A DNA stretch of 36,999 nucleotides from Pseudomonadota bacterium (GCA_021848965.1 JAJZTL010000009.1:1-36999); one strand, 5' to 3'. Positions 20,253 through 30,026 are shown, counted from the first letter of the stretch. The notes: generated by a model not told the origin, from the letters alone. Translations and numbers: made by a program.

Positions 20253-20698
20253 TGAATACATTATCCTTAAATACACTGAGACCTGCGGAAGGTTCAAAAA
20301 TAGCACCAAGACGAGTAGGTCGTGGTATTGGCTCTGGTTTAGGTAAGACTTGTGGTCGTGGACATAAAGGTCAAAAAGCGCGTGCTGGCGGTTATCACAA
20401 AATAGGCTTCGAAGGTGGACAGATGCCTATACAACGGCGACTTCCTAAAGTAGGCTTTACTTCACGCAAGAGCCTTGAAACGGCGCAAATTAGATTGGGT
20501 GATTTAAATTTTGTGAAGGCAGATGTTATAGATTTGGATTGTCTTAAATCATGCGGTCTTGTTAATAAGAATATTAAATATGTAAAAGTGTTTTTTTCCG
20601 GTGAACTAGCTCAAGCAGTTACAGTAAAAGGAATTAAAGTAACTAAAGGCGTTAGGGAAGCTATTGAAGAAAAAGGTGGTAAAGTCATTGAAGCCTAG
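20252..20698 (+). CDS. rplO: 50S ribosomal protein L15
   Basis: Late-assembly 50S protein. The 148 residues contain the glycine-rich [25 protein letters not shown], the [17 protein letters not shown] motif, and a C-terminal [21 protein letters not shown]. It overlaps rpmD at its start and secY at its end. Confidence 0.96.
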   Translation: MNTLSLNTLRPAEGSKIAPRRVGRGIGSGLGKTCGRGHKGQKARAGGYHKIGFEGGQMPIQRRLPKVGFTSRKSLETAQIRLGDLNFVKADVIDLDCLKSCGLVNKNIKYVKVFFSGELAQAVTVKGIKVTKGVREAIEEKGGKVIEA

Positions 20699-22031
20699 TA
20701 ACAGTAAAGGAATTGGTTCAGGAAAAAAGTCGGAGAAAGGAAATTTTTCAGAACTCAAGCATCGCTTGTTTTTTGTACTAATTGGAATTCTTGTTTACCG
20801 ACTAGGGTCACATATTCCAGTTCCTGGACTTAACCCAGAAAAATTAGCTCATTTATTTGGAGATCAGCAAAATTCCATTTTGGGTTTGTTTAATATGTTT
20901 TCTGGTGGGGCTTTATCACATTTGACGTTGTTTGCTATTGGTATTATGCCCTATATCTCAGCGTCTATTATTATTCAGTTATTCAGTGTTCTGTCACCAA
21001 AATTAGAACAATTAAAAAAAGAGGGCGGTTCTGGAAAGAGAAAGATTAATCAGTATACTCGTTACGCAACGCTGGTTTTAGCTGTTTTTCAATCTTTGGG
21101 TATGGCTAAGTGGTTAGCTAGCAATGGGATTGTATTGGAAGCTGGTTTTCTTTTTTATTTGACTGCAACCTTGACTTTAGTCACAGGAACTATGTTTTTA
21201 ATGTGGCTAGGTGAGCAAATTACTGAAAAGGGAGTCGGTAATGGAATATCTTTGATCATCTTTTCTGGTATTGTATCACGCTTGCCAGCTTCACTAAGTG
21301 AAGTATTTGAACAAGTTCGTGATGGGCAAATGCAAGGTGTTTCTTTGATTTTTATGTTGCTACTTGTTGTTGCTGTAATAGGTTTTGTTGTTTTTATGGA
21401 GCGTGCGCAAAGACGCATACGTGTTAATTATCCCCAAAGAACTCAAGGGAAGAAAATTTTTGCTGCTCAGAGCACGCATTTGCCATTAAAGATTAATATG
21501 GCAGGCGTCATTCCTCCTATTTTTGCTTCAAGTATAATCATATTACCTGCGACTTTATGTCGTTGGTTTGGCAACAGTAAAGGGATGGAATGGTTAGGAG
21601 ATATTGGACAAATGCTATCTCCAGATCAATTGCTTTATTTAGTATTGTATACATCTGCAATTATATTTTTTGCTTTTTTCTATACTGCATTAGTATTTAA
21701 TCCTAAAGATACAGCAGATAATTTAAAGAAGTCAGGAGCATTTATCCCTGGTATTCGTCCAGGTGAGCAAACGGCAACGTATGTAGATCAAGTCATGACA
21801 AGATTAACACTTATTGGCGCTTTATATTTAGTACTAGTGTGTCTCTTGCCTGAAATTTTTCGATATGCTTGGCATGTTCCTTTTTATTTTGGAGGTACAT
21901 CATTGCTGATTATTGTTGTGGTAATTATGGATTTTATTGCCCAAATTCAATCACATCTTGTATCACATCAATATGAATCATTAATGAAAAAGAGCCCTCT
22001 AAAAGGTGCCCGTATGCCGGGTATTTTATAG
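20688..22031 (+). CDS. secY: Protein translocase subunit SecY
   Basis: Channel-forming inner-membrane subunit of the Sec translocon. From the chosen TTG at 20688 it has 447 residues (443 in E. coli). This start has AGGTGG (20674-20679) at 8 bases. Earlier in-frame starts, TTG 20664 and GTG 20676, would add Lys-rich residues and lack spacing. Ten hydrophobic segments are evident. Family motifs include the plug region [48 protein letters not shown], and [26 protein letters not shown]. The start lies inside rplO (11-base overlap), so coupling is likely; no ATG is available nearby. Confidence 0.95.
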   Translation: MKPSNSKGIGSGKKSEKGNFSELKHRLFFVLIGILVYRLGSHIPVPGLNPEKLAHLFGDQQNSILGLFNMFSGGALSHLTLFAIGIMPYISASIIIQLFSVLSPKLEQLKKEGGSGKRKINQYTRYATLVLAVFQSLGMAKWLASNGIVLEAGFLFYLTATLTLVTGTMFLMWLGEQITEKGVGNGISLIIFSGIVSRLPASLSEVFEQVRDGQMQGVSLIFMLLLVVAVIGFVVFMERAQRRIRVNYPQRTQGKKIFAAQSTHLPLKINMAGVIPPIFASSIIILPATLCRWFGNSKGMEWLGDIGQMLSPDQLLYLVLYTSAIIFFAFFYTALVFNPKDTADNLKKSGAFIPGIRPGEQTATYVDQVMTRLTLIGALYLVLVCLLPEIFRYAWHVPFYFGGTSLLIIVVVIMDFIAQIQSHLVSHQYESLMKKSPLKGARMPGIL

Positions 22032-22067
22032 ATTGGTGAAAGTTTAAAGGTATAAAGGAGATTACTT

Positions 22068-22181
22068 ATGAAAGTAAGAGCATCAGTAAAAAAATTGTGT
22101 CGCAATTGTAAAATTGTTCGACGCAATAGAGTTGTAAGAGTTATTTGTAAAGATACAAAACATAAACAAAGGCAAGGGTAG
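22068..22181 (+). CDS. rpmJ: 50S ribosomal protein L36
   Basis: 37 codons translated directly from the sequence: it starts [10 protein letters not shown] and ends KHKQRQG. The zinc-ribbon ligands Cys11, Cys14, Cys27 and His32 are all present, so this is the zinc-binding form. AAAGGAG lies 8 bases before the ATG. The position, after secY and before rpsM, is the standard one. Confidence 0.95.
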   Translation: MKVRASVKKLCRNCKIVRRNRVVRVICKDTKHKQRQG

Positions 22182-22217
22182 AGACAAGTATTTGTCGCGA
22201 TGTTTTAAAATAGTTGC

Positions 22218-22246
22218 TTGATATTATTTTAAAAATGCGGTAGTCT
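22218..22246 (+). promoter_or_regulatory. Internal promoter of the alpha (rpsM) gene set
   Basis: TTGATA (22218-22223), 17 bases, TAGTCT (22241-22246). It lies in the 112-base rpmJ-rpsM gap, the largest in this section. The E. coli alpha operon has its promoter and S4-binding leader at this place. A leader of about 40 bases would precede rpsM. Confidence 0.5.
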
Positions 22247-22293
22247 ATTGCCCCTTTATATAAAAGCCTAACATTCTGTGGAGAATTAGCAAT

Positions 22294-22647
22294 ATGGCAC
22301 GAATAGCCGGTATTAATATACCAGAACAAAAACATACTGAGATAGCCTTGATGTCTATTTATGGCATTGGTCGAGCTACATCCCGTAAAATATGCGAGCA
22401 AGCAGGGGTGAAAACAGATGTAAAAGTTAAAGATTTAACGGAAGAAGAACTTGAAAAGCTTCGTGGACAAATTGCAGCGCTGACTGTTGAAGGAGATTTG
22501 CGACGCCAAATTTCTATGAATATTAAGCGGTTAATTGATTTAGGTTGCTATAGAGGACAGCGACATCGACGTGGATTGCCAGTAAGAGGGCAACGCACAA
22601 AAACAAATGCTCGAACTAGAAAAGGAAAGCAACGCGGTACTAAGTAA
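22294..22647 (+). CDS. rpsM: 30S ribosomal protein S13
   Basis: Small-subunit head protein forming inter-subunit bridges. The 117 residues begin [14 protein letters not shown] and include [17 protein letters not shown], the [19 protein letters not shown] helix and the C-terminal [19 protein letters not shown], which reaches P-site tRNA. TGTGGAGAA precedes the ATG. Confidence 0.97.
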   Translation: MARIAGINIPEQKHTEIALMSIYGIGRATSRKICEQAGVKTDVKVKDLTEEELEKLRGQIAALTVEGDLRRQISMNIKRLIDLGCYRGQRHRRGLPVRGQRTKTNARTRKGKQRGTK

Positions 22648-22694
22648 ATTTAAGTTTATTTAGAAAAATTGATTTAAGAAGATTTTAGAGAATT

Positions 22695-23093
22695 ATGGCA
22701 ACAGTAGACAAAAAAACAAAAGTGCGTAAGAAGAACAAACGGCTGGTTACTGACGGTGTCGTGCATGTTTTTTCATCATTTAATAATACCCTTATTACCT
22801 TTACTGATAGACAAGGTAATGCATTATCTTGGGCCACAGCAGGTGGAGCAGGTTTTAGAGGGTCTCGAAAAAGTACTCCTTTTGCTGCTCAGGTTGCAGC
22901 CGAAAAAGCGGGTATTGTTGCAAGAGATGAGTACGGAATGAAATCTGTGATTGTTTTTGTCCGAGGTCCAGGACCTGGTCGAGAATCTTCTATTAGGTCG
23001 CTCATTGCTCTTGGTTTTAAAATTGTGGAAATATCTGATGTTACAGGTATTCCACATAATGGTTGTCGTCCATCCAAAAAACGAAGAGTATAG
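22695..23093 (+). CDS. rpsK: 30S ribosomal protein S11
   Basis: Platform protein that contacts the mRNA at the E site. The 132 residues have [50 protein letters not shown] and the C-terminal [16 protein letters not shown], including the Asn-Gly that forms isoaspartate in E. coli. Confidence 0.97.
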   Translation: MATVDKKTKVRKKNKRLVTDGVVHVFSSFNNTLITFTDRQGNALSWATAGGAGFRGSRKSTPFAAQVAAEKAGIVARDEYGMKSVIVFVRGPGPGRESSIRSLIALGFKIVEISDVTGIPHNGCRPSKKRRV

Positions 23094-23163
23094 AACATAC
23101 TAAAGAAGATTAGTTTTATTTTATAAATGATTTTGATAATGAAAAGTTTCGGGGGCAAGCTTA

Positions 23164-23784
23164 ATGGCTAGATATATAGGTCCTAAGTGTAAATTGGCAA
23201 GAAGAGAGGGCGCAGATCTAATGCTGAAAAGTGGCGTAAGATCGCTTGATACAAAATGTAAACCAACAGCAGCTCCTGGGCAGCATGGAGCTAAAAAAGG
23301 TCGTGGTACTGATTACTCTCAACAGTTACGTGCAAAACAAAAATTGAAAAGAATTTATGGTTTGCTAGAAAAACAGTTTAGTAACTATTACCACAAAGCT
23401 TCTGCTCAAAAAGGAGCGACAGGTGATAATTTATTAATTCTATTAGAAAGAAGATTAGATAATTTAGTTTATCGTATGGGATTTGCTTCTACTCGAGCTG
23501 AAGCAAGACAGTTAGTCAGTCACAAATCTATTGCTGTTAATGGTCATACAGTCAATATTCCATCTTATCTGGTGAAAATTGGTGATGTGGTGAGTGTTCG
23601 AGAACACTCAAAAAAGCAAGCACGTATTATTGCTGCTTTGGCGCTATCAGAACAGAGAGCTGCTTGTGATTGGTTGAATGTAGATCATAAAGCAACAAGT
23701 GGAGTGCTATCAAGTTTTCCCCAGATGTCTGATTTGCCGTCTGATTATAACGTTAAGTTAGTGGTTGAGCTTTACTCTAAATAA
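23164..23784 (+). CDS. rpsD: 30S ribosomal protein S4
   Basis: Assembly-initiating protein and, in E. coli, repressor of the alpha operon. The 206 residues start [16 protein letters not shown] and contain the S4 RNA-binding domain with [33 protein letters not shown] precedes the ATG. A 70-base AT-rich gap separates it from rpsK, and I found no convincing promoter in it. Confidence 0.97.
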   Translation: MARYIGPKCKLARREGADLMLKSGVRSLDTKCKPTAAPGQHGAKKGRGTDYSQQLRAKQKLKRIYGLLEKQFSNYYHKASAQKGATGDNLLILLERRLDNLVYRMGFASTRAEARQLVSHKSIAVNGHTVNIPSYLVKIGDVVSVREHSKKQARIIAALALSEQRAACDWLNVDHKATSGVLSSFPQMSDLPSDYNVKLVVELYSK

Positions 23785-23803
23785 TAGATCTTGAGGTTGT
23801 TAA

Positions 23804-25054
23804 ATGAGCAATATAAATGTTGATACAAATGATTTTTTGACGCCCAAAGTAATTAAAATACAAGAGGAAAGTCGCTTTCATTCAAAAATTGTTTTAGAAC
23901 CTCTAGAGAGAGGTTTTGGGCACACCTTAGGCAATGCATTAAGACGTATTCTTTTATCTTCTATGCCTGGTTGCGCAATAACTGAAGTTGAAATAGAAAA
24001 TGTACTACATGAGTACAGTGCAATTGATGGTGTTCGTGAAGATGTCATTGATATCTTATTAAATTTAAAAGGTATTGCTATTAAGTTAAATGGCAGACAA
24101 GAGGTTTCTTTGTCTTTGAAGAAAACTGGAGAAGGTGTTGTTACTGCTGGTGATATTGAACTAACTCACGATGTGGATATTATAAACCCAGAGCATGTTA
24201 TTGCTCATTTAAATCCACATGGCCAACTAAATATGACTTTAAAAATTTCTAAAGGAAGAGGCTACTGTGTAAATGAACCCATTTCATCTCAGGATGCTTC
24301 TCTTTTTTTAGAAAAATCAAAGTCATCAGATTTAGATGATGTACTAAATTTAGAGTCAAAAAGGCATGCCGATGCGGGTGCCGAAGTATACGTTCATAAC
24401 AAAAATGAACATGGTCAAAAAGTAGGTGTTCTGCGTTTAGATACTTCTTTCTCTCCTGTTAAGAAAGTGAGCTATAGTGTTGAAAATGCTCGTGTTGAAC
24501 AAAGAACTAATTTGGACAAATTAGTTATTGATTTGCATACCAACGGAACAATTGATCCTGAGGAAGCAATTAAAATTTCAGCAACAATTTTACAGGAGCA
24601 ATTAGCTTCCTTTGTTGATTTAAAATATGAAGAGCACACAGAGTCTTCCAAAGGTTCGCCTTTGTTCGATCCAATTTTACTTCGTCCTATTGATGATTTA
24701 GAGTTAACTGTAAGATCGGTAAATTGTCTTAAGAATGAAAAAACTTATTACATTGGTGAGTTAGTTCAAAGAACTGAAATCGAATTAATGAAAATGCCTA
24801 ATTTAGGTAAAAAATCATTGAATGAAATTAAGGATGTTTTAGCAGCGCGTTCCCTTTCTTTAGGAACAAAACTCGAAGGTTGGCCACCTGAAGGATTGGA
24901 AGCCGTCAAAATATCGTCTACTGACATTCTTGGACAAAAAGCTGAAGATGGTGAATTTTCTATTATAGAAGAGAGCTTTGACTTTAATACAAATGACGAT
25001 AATAAAAAGAAGCCTAAGGTAGTGGCTTCCAGTAAAGCAAAAAAAGAAGAATAG
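23804..25054 (+). CDS. rpoA: RNA polymerase alpha subunit, enlarged
   Basis: Dimerises to nucleate RNA polymerase; its C-terminal domain binds UP elements and activators. The core is conserved, with [22 protein letters not shown] at 36-56, [25 protein letters not shown], and the DNA-binding Arg304 and Asn307 (E. coli Arg265, Asn268) in the C-terminal domain at about 287-362. The length is 416, against 329 in E. coli. About 37 extra residues follow GRGY (residues 154-207), rich in Asp, Ser and Lys. About 48 extra residues follow WPP (363-416), with an acidic centre and a Lys-rich end. The frame is open throughout, with no sign of a frameshift. Confidence 0.96.
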   Translation: MSNINVDTNDFLTPKVIKIQEESRFHSKIVLEPLERGFGHTLGNALRRILLSSMPGCAITEVEIENVLHEYSAIDGVREDVIDILLNLKGIAIKLNGRQEVSLSLKKTGEGVVTAGDIELTHDVDIINPEHVIAHLNPHGQLNMTLKISKGRGYCVNEPISSQDASLFLEKSKSSDLDDVLNLESKRHADAGAEVYVHNKNEHGQKVGVLRLDTSFSPVKKVSYSVENARVEQRTNLDKLVIDLHTNGTIDPEEAIKISATILQEQLASFVDLKYEEHTESSKGSPLFDPILLRPIDDLELTVRSVNCLKNEKTYYIGELVQRTEIELMKMPNLGKKSLNEIKDVLAARSLSLGTKLEGWPPEGLEAVKISSTDILGQKAEDGEFSIIEESFDFNTNDDNKKKPKVVASSKAKKEE

Positions 25055-25063
25055 GAGCAGAAA

Positions 25064-25459
25064 ATGCATCATCGTAAAGCTGGTAGACATCTCAGTCGTA
25101 CAACTAGCCATCGTTTGGCCATGTTTAGTAATATGTGTGCGTCACTCATTAAGCATGAACTTATTCGCACAACTTTACCTAAAGCGAAGGAGCTACGTAG
25201 AGTTATTGAGCCTTATATTACAACAGCTAAGATTGATAGTGTGGCCAATAGACGTTTAATATTTTCTAGAATGCGTGATAAAGATGCGGTTCATAAATTA
25301 TTTACAATTTTGGGTCCTCGTTATGAAAAACGTCCCGGTGGATATTTAAGAATTATTAAATGTGGTTATCGTAAAGGTGATTCAGCGCCTATGGCAATTA
25401 TTGAGCTAGTTGATCGATCTCTTTCTTCAGAGAGTTCTCAAGAAGATACTAATGCCTAA
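25064..25459 (+). CDS. rplQ: 50S ribosomal protein L17
   Basis: 50S protein near the tunnel exit. The 131 residues begin [20 protein letters not shown] and include the [11 protein letters not shown]-like segment [16 protein letters not shown] and the [18 protein letters not shown] end. AGGAGC is 7 bases upstream. It is the last ribosomal gene of the block, followed by secA after 15 bases. Confidence 0.96.
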   Translation: MHHRKAGRHLSRTTSHRLAMFSNMCASLIKHELIRTTLPKAKELRRVIEPYITTAKIDSVANRRLIFSRMRDKDAVHKLFTILGPRYEKRPGGYLRIIKCGYRKGDSAPMAIIELVDRSLSSESSQEDTNA

Positions 25460-25474
25460 CCTGCGCAGAATTAC

Positions 25475-28213
25475 GTGTTTAATCAATTAATTAAAAAATT
25501 TTTTGGCAGTCGAAATGATCGTGTTATTAAAAGAATGCGTCAGACTGTGGATCAAATTAATGCATTAGAGCCGAAGATTAAGGCTTTAAAAGATTTTGAG
25601 CTGACTGCCAAAACAAAAGAGTTTCGTGACCGTTTGGAAAAAGGACAATCCTTAACAACGATTTTGCCCGAAGCATTTGCAACTGTTCGTGAAGCAGCTT
25701 GGCGTGTTTTAGGCCAAAGACACTTTGATGTTCAGCTTATTGGTGGCATGGTAATGCATGAAGGTAATATTGCCGAAATGCGAACCGGAGAAGGTAAAAC
25801 TTTAGTAGCGACTTTGTCAGCCTATTTAAATGCACTAACGGCTGAAGGCGTTCATGTCATTACTGTTAACGATTATTTAGTAAAACGTGATTGTGAATGG
25901 ATGCGACCTGTTTATGAGTTTTTAGGTCTAACAGTAGGTGTTATCTATGCTGATCAACCTTTTGACGAAAAAAAGAAAGCTTACTTAGCTGATATCACTT
26001 ATGGAACAAATAATGAATTTGGCTTTGATTATTTGCGTGATAACATGGCATTTTCTTTGGAAAATAAAGTTCAACGTTCTTTAAATTTTGCTATTATTGA
26101 CGAAGTGGATTCTATTCTGATTGATGAAGCTAGAACACCATTAATTATTTCTGGTATGGCCGAAGACAGTTCTGCGTTATATATCAGCATGAATCGTTTA
26201 ATTCCACAGCTTCTTCGTCAAGAAGAAGAAAATGGACCGGGTGATTATTCAGTTGATGAAAAGCATCGACAAGCTTTTTTAACTGAAGAAGGACAAATCA
26301 AAATTGAAGGCTTATTGAAGCAAGATGATTTGTTGAAAGAAAATGACAATCTGTATTCAGCGCATAATATTTCTCTGTTACATCATTTAAATGCGGCTTT
26401 AAGAGCTCATGCTCTTTTTCAGCGAGATGTAGATTATATTGTAAAGGACAAGCAGGTTATTATTGTTGATGAACATACTGGACGTACTATGCCAGGACGT
26501 CGATGGTCAGAAGGATTACACCAAGCTGTAGAAGCTAAAGAAGGTGTTCCTATTCAGCAAGAAAACCAAACATTAGCTTCTATTACATTCCAGAATTATT
26601 TTAGAGGTTATCAAAAATTATCAGGAATGACTGGAACCGCAGATACTGAAGCGTATGAATTACAACAAATTTATGGTTTAGAAGTTTTAGTTATTCCAAC
26701 AAATCGCCCCATGATTCGCCAAGATATGCCGGATTTGATTTATCTAACGCAAGAAGAAAAGTTTAAGGCAATTATTGTAGATATTCGAGATTGCCAGAAA
26801 AAGCGTCAGCCTGTTCTCGTTGGAACAGCATCTATTGAAGCATCTGAATTGCTATCACGTTTATTGCAAAAGGAAAACATTTCGCATCAAGTATTAAATG
26901 CAAAGTTTCATGAAAAAGAGGCTCATATTATTGCGGAAGCTGGTCGTCCTGGTATGGTAACTATTGCAACAAATATGGCTGGCCGAGGAACAGATATTGT
27001 TTTAGGCGGTAGTTTGGAAACAGCCTTGCAGACTTTACCTTTAGACGCTTCCGAAGAAGAAATTCAGCATGTTAAGGAATCTTGGCAAAAGGTGCATGAT
27101 GAGGTGCTTACTGCGGGAGGGTTACGAATTATTGGTTCAGAACGTCACGAATCCAGAAGAATTGATAATCAATTGAGAGGACGCGCTGGACGACAAGGTG
27201 ATGCTGGAAGTAGTCGTTTTTATTTATCATTAGAAGATAATTTAATGCGTATTTTTGCTTCTGAGCGTCTAGCATCTTTAATGAAGCGATTAGGAATGAA
27301 ACCTGGCGAAGCTATTGAGCATTCGTGGATTACTAAAGCGATTGAAAATGCGCAACGCAAAGTAGAAGGGCATCATTTTGATATTCGTAAGCAATTATTA
27401 CAGTATGATGATGTTGCAAATGATCAACGTAAAGTTGTTTATAGCCGTCGTGCAGAAGTAATGGCAAGCGAAGATTTACGTGAAAATGTATTGAATTTAA
27501 TTCAAGAAGTGATTGGCTCAGTTGTTGATACTCATCTTCCTCATGATAGCATGGAAGAACAATGGAAAGTGGTTGATCTTGAGCATCAATTATCCAGTGA
27601 TTTTGATTTGATTTTTCCTATCAAGCATTGGCTAGATAACGAAAAGAATTTGGATTTAGAAGGAATACGGCAAAGAGTTATTGAAAAAGCCTTAGAATCT
27701 TGGCAAGAAAAAGAAAAGCAAATAGAGCCGACTGTATTAACGCAATTTGTGAAATCAGTTATGTTAAGTGCATTAGACTCTCATTGGAAAGAACATTTAA
27801 GTGCAATGGAATACCTACGTCAAGGGATTCATTTGCGAGGATATGCTCAAAAAGATCCTAAACAAGAATATCAACGTGAAGCTTTTCAAATGTTTTCAGA
27901 GATGGTTGAGCGCATGAAGTATGATGTTATGAGTGTATTATTGCGTGTTCAAATTCAAACTCCTGAAGATGTCGTAGAAGTGGAAGAACAGCGTCGCGCG
28001 CAGGTAGCTCATGAGATGCATTTTGAACATGAAGAACTGATTGATACGCTCACAGCAGAAGTTATGGAGGAAATGCAGAATGAAGACAGCACAGAAGAGC
28101 AAGCGACTAGCACAGTAGTTCCTTTTCGACGACCTGAAAAGAAAGTGGGTCGAAATGAATCCTGCCCTTGTGGTTCGGGTAAAAAGTTCAAGCATTGTCA
28201 TGGACAACTCTAG
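25475..28213 (+). CDS. secA: Preprotein translocase ATPase SecA
   Basis: Motor ATPase that drives proteins through SecYEG. The 912 residues start at a GTG with [16 protein letters not shown], matching the family. The Walker A motif MRTGEGKT has its Lys at 108, as in E. coli. Walker [18 protein letters not shown] follows, then the second motor domain with [14 protein letters not shown] and [11 protein letters not shown]. The C-terminal zinc-binding ligands for SecB or ribosome contact are Cys897, Cys899, Cys908 and His909. It follows rplQ by 15 bases; no secM or lpxC precedes it. The ribosome binding site is weak. The end overlaps the Nudix gene by 14 bases. Confidence 0.98.
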   Translation: MFNQLIKKFFGSRNDRVIKRMRQTVDQINALEPKIKALKDFELTAKTKEFRDRLEKGQSLTTILPEAFATVREAAWRVLGQRHFDVQLIGGMVMHEGNIAEMRTGEGKTLVATLSAYLNALTAEGVHVITVNDYLVKRDCEWMRPVYEFLGLTVGVIYADQPFDEKKKAYLADITYGTNNEFGFDYLRDNMAFSLENKVQRSLNFAIIDEVDSILIDEARTPLIISGMAEDSSALYISMNRLIPQLLRQEEENGPGDYSVDEKHRQAFLTEEGQIKIEGLLKQDDLLKENDNLYSAHNISLLHHLNAALRAHALFQRDVDYIVKDKQVIIVDEHTGRTMPGRRWSEGLHQAVEAKEGVPIQQENQTLASITFQNYFRGYQKLSGMTGTADTEAYELQQIYGLEVLVIPTNRPMIRQDMPDLIYLTQEEKFKAIIVDIRDCQKKRQPVLVGTASIEASELLSRLLQKENISHQVLNAKFHEKEAHIIAEAGRPGMVTIATNMAGRGTDIVLGGSLETALQTLPLDASEEEIQHVKESWQKVHDEVLTAGGLRIIGSERHESRRIDNQLRGRAGRQGDAGSSRFYLSLEDNLMRIFASERLASLMKRLGMKPGEAIEHSWITKAIENAQRKVEGHHFDIRKQLLQYDDVANDQRKVVYSRRAEVMASEDLRENVLNLIQEVIGSVVDTHLPHDSMEEQWKVVDLEHQLSSDFDLIFPIKHWLDNEKNLDLEGIRQRVIEKALESWQEKEKQIEPTVLTQFVKSVMLSALDSHWKEHLSAMEYLRQGIHLRGYAQKDPKQEYQREAFQMFSEMVERMKYDVMSVLLRVQIQTPEDVVEVEEQRRAQVAHEMHFEHEELIDTLTAEVMEEMQNEDSTEEQATSTVVPFRRPEKKVGRNESCPCGSGKKFKHCHGQL

Positions 28214-28643
28214 GACTCACTCTAGTTTGAACTCTCCTTTACAAGTTGTTGTAGGTGTTTTAATAGATTCTTCGCAAAAAGTGCTCATGACTCAAAGAGC
28301 TTTATATTTACATCAAGGAGGATTATGGGAGTTTCCTGGCGGCAAAGTCGAGCCAGGTGAGTCTTTAGAAAATGCTCTTAAACGTGAGTTTCAAGAAGAA
28401 ATTGCTATTGTAATTGAAGAATTTAAGCCATTTACGTCGATTATCCACCATTATCCTGATAAAGCAGTTCAATTACATGTATATTTAATTACGCAATACA
28501 AAGGTCAACCTAAAATATCTGATGGACAACTTGATATAAAATGGATTGACTTAAAAAGTTGGGCCCATAAAGATTTTCCCATTCCTGCATCAAATGTTTC
28601 TATAGTAAATATGCTACTTGAGTCACACACATTTCGGTTTTAG
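28200..28643 (+). CDS. mutT: Nudix hydrolase, MutT-type (8-oxo-dGTP pyrophosphatase)
   Basis: Probably hydrolyses oxidised nucleotides such as 8-oxo-dGTP. The ATG at 28200 gives 147 residues; the frame also opens at 28155, but that would lie deep inside secA. The Nudix box runs from Gly48 to Ile70: G-x5-E54-x7-R62-E63-F-Q-E66-E67-I-Ala-I. The usual Gly near the end is Ala69; the metal-binding Glu residues are intact. [13 protein letters not shown] and the mutT-like [15 protein letters not shown] resemble E. coli MutT. Order secA-mutT is the same as in E. coli. The start overlaps secA, suggesting coupling. Confidence 0.9.
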   Translation: MDNSRTHSSLNSPLQVVVGVLIDSSQKVLMTQRALYLHQGGLWEFPGGKVEPGESLENALKREFQEEIAIVIEEFKPFTSIIHHYPDKAVQLHVYLITQYKGQPKISDGQLDIKWIDLKSWAHKDFPIPASNVSIVNMLLESHTFRF

Positions 28644-28703
28644 CTCGATAATATTATGTTTTGATTAAATTTGTAAAATATTACATACATTTTTAAAATT
28701 TTT

Positions 28704-28712
28704 TGGTATAAT
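28704..28712 (+). promoter_or_regulatory. Extended -10 promoter of the small peptide gene
   Basis: A perfect extended -10 element, TGGTATAAT (28704-28712), is in an AT-rich 112-base gap after mutT. A poor -35-like TTACAT is 20 bases upstream. The transcript would start near 28719, about 37 bases before the small ORF. This separates the small peptide gene from the upstream secA-mutT unit. Confidence 0.7.
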
Positions 28713-28755
28713 ATCAATGGTCTATATAATAAATTTTAATATTTGGAGTAATACC

Positions 28756-28869
28756 ATGACTACACAAGACACAAATTTAGTAGATTTTTATGAAATAGAA
28801 TTAATTGATGATGAGGCAACAAGGGAAGAATGCACTGAACAAGCAGCATATATTTCTTCAGTTTGGTAA
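28756..28869 (+). CDS. 37-residue acidic small peptide, possible modified-peptide precursor
   Basis: This small gene is supported by a GGAG (28745-28748) 7 bases before the ATG, an extended -10 promoter 44 bases before that, and a clean stop. The product starts MTTQDTNLVDFYE and ends QAAYISSVW. Ten of its 37 residues are Asp or Glu and only one is basic. There is one Cys (residue 26), no hydrophobic transmembrane stretch and no signal peptide. An acidic N-terminal part with a short, aromatic C-terminus is the composition expected of a ribosomally made peptide precursor with a leader and a short core. It precedes an M29-like metal enzyme by 24-39 bases. A regulatory peptide remains possible. 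Confidence 0.75.
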   Translation: MTTQDTNLVDFYEIELIDDEATREECTEQAAYISSVW

Positions 28870-28908
28870 TCGGATTAAAAATTCTAATATTTTTTGGTTG
28901 TTAACATC

Positions 28909-29874
28909 GTGGCTGAAACGTTTTTTTTTGATTATCTATCAACGTATTTAAAAAACTTTTTACCACACGCACAAAAAATAGCCTTTTTCTATGAAGAAGG
29001 CTATTTTTATCTTGCTCAAGGGCTTAAGCAAAGTAATCAGTCGTCATTGTCTATTCATACACATGAAATGGATATCTTCAATGTGAATTTTGAGCTGATT
29101 GATTCGTATGATTTTGTGATATTTTTCTTTGATGTTGCTGATATTTATCAAAAAGATAAGTTGTCTTATTATTACCGTGAAATTATTCCACAATTTAAAT
29201 CTACCATAAATAAGGTGATGTTTCTTCGTGATATAGGAAATGCATTTTCAGAAATTTTTGCATGTCATCCTAGTGTCATTGCAAAGCAAAATAAGAATTT
29301 AATTCAACAGGGAATAAATGCTTCTTCAATTCGTATAACTGATAATAACGGAAGCAACATTATTGCTGAGATTACACATGCTAAATGGACAAATCTTGAT
29401 GGCTGTAATCATCGTTCTACTTTATTACCAAGCGAAATTTCAACTTTTTCTCCCACTTTAAATGGTGAAATCTATTTTACTGGTGCATTACAAAGCCAAA
29501 TTCCCTTTGGAATTAAATTTGGGCTTATTACAGAAGCGAATCAGATCAAAATAAAAATTGTTAACAGTGTTGTTACTGACATTACCTCTTGTTGTACAGC
29601 ATTAGACAAAGCATTAAAGGATTATGTTGCTTATAATAAAGCCAATAGCCAAGTGGTAGAATTGGGAATAGGTACTAATACAGGAATTATTTCATTAGTT
29701 GGCTGCGGAGCTCCTTTTGAGGAACGTTATCCAGGGTTTCATCTTGGAATTGGTGGAAGTGTAAAAAATAGCCAACATATTGATTTTATATTTGACCAAA
29801 GTACTATTTATTTTGATCAAAACGTCATTTTTAAAAATAAAACTTTATATTTCAATGATCACGAAGCCTCTTGA
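28909..29874 (+). CDS. M29 aminopeptidase/NicX-like metalloenzyme domain protein
   Basis: Hypothetical protein of about 321 residues (326 if a TTG at 28894 is used; neither start has a good ribosome binding site, and coupling to the small peptide gene is possible). The C-terminal third matches the metal-binding pattern of M29 (AmpS/AmpT-like) aminopeptidases and the related 2,5-dihydroxypyridine dioxygenase NicX. In numbering from 28894, the candidate ligands are Glu256 in VVELGIGTN, Glu276/277 and His283 in FEERYPGFHLGIGG, and His295 and Asp297 in QHIDF. The N-terminal part has the alternating strand-helix look of the same family. Function is not established; trimming or modifying the adjacent peptide is an attractive inference. 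Confidence 0.8.
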   Translation: MAETFFFDYLSTYLKNFLPHAQKIAFFYEEGYFYLAQGLKQSNQSSLSIHTHEMDIFNVNFELIDSYDFVIFFFDVADIYQKDKLSYYYREIIPQFKSTINKVMFLRDIGNAFSEIFACHPSVIAKQNKNLIQQGINASSIRITDNNGSNIIAEITHAKWTNLDGCNHRSTLLPSEISTFSPTLNGEIYFTGALQSQIPFGIKFGLITEANQIKIKIVNSVVTDITSCCTALDKALKDYVAYNKANSQVVELGIGTNTGIISLVGCGAPFEERYPGFHLGIGGSVKNSQHIDFIFDQSTIYFDQNVIFKNKTLYFNDHEAS

Positions 29875-29995
29875 ATACTAACGACGAGCTAAATTGAGCT
29901 CCTAATTGACGCAGCTCTAATCCTCCCCTCAAGTCAACAAGCGATTGAAAACCAGACCCCCCAATTTTTTTCCAATTACATTTATGTATTATTTA

Positions 29996-30026
29996 TTGAC
30001 ATCCAATTTATGGTAATAGGTAAAAT
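29996..30026 (+). promoter_or_regulatory. Possible promoter of the giant gene
   Basis: TTGACA (29996-30001) is followed 19 bases later by TAAAAT (30021-30026), a suboptimal spacing. A tandem 8-base repeat GTAAAATA (30020-30027 and 30028-30035) overlaps the -10 region. The giant gene starts about 50 bases downstream and has no recognisable ribosome binding site. The rest of the 205-base gap (29875-30079) shows only a short GAGCT/AGCTC hairpin at 29886-29901 without a T-tract. Confidence 0.4.

Noticed and set aside
22756-23158. Several open frames on both strands within rpsK and its flank
   Set aside because: They overlap a fully conserved ribosomal gene, have no ribosome binding sites and resemble no protein; they are chance frames. 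The same applies to other antisense frames over typA, fusA, tuf and the giant gene.
28867-28895. Short inverted repeats and a T-run between the small peptide gene and the M29-like gene, as a terminator or attenuator
   Set aside because: The best stems are 4-5 AT pairs (TAAT/ATTA), too weak for an intrinsic terminator. Read-through seems more likely.
29886-29901. Terminator after the M29-like gene (GAGCT, 6-base loop, AGCTC)
   Set aside because: Only five pairs and no T-tract follows, so it is at best a minor structure.
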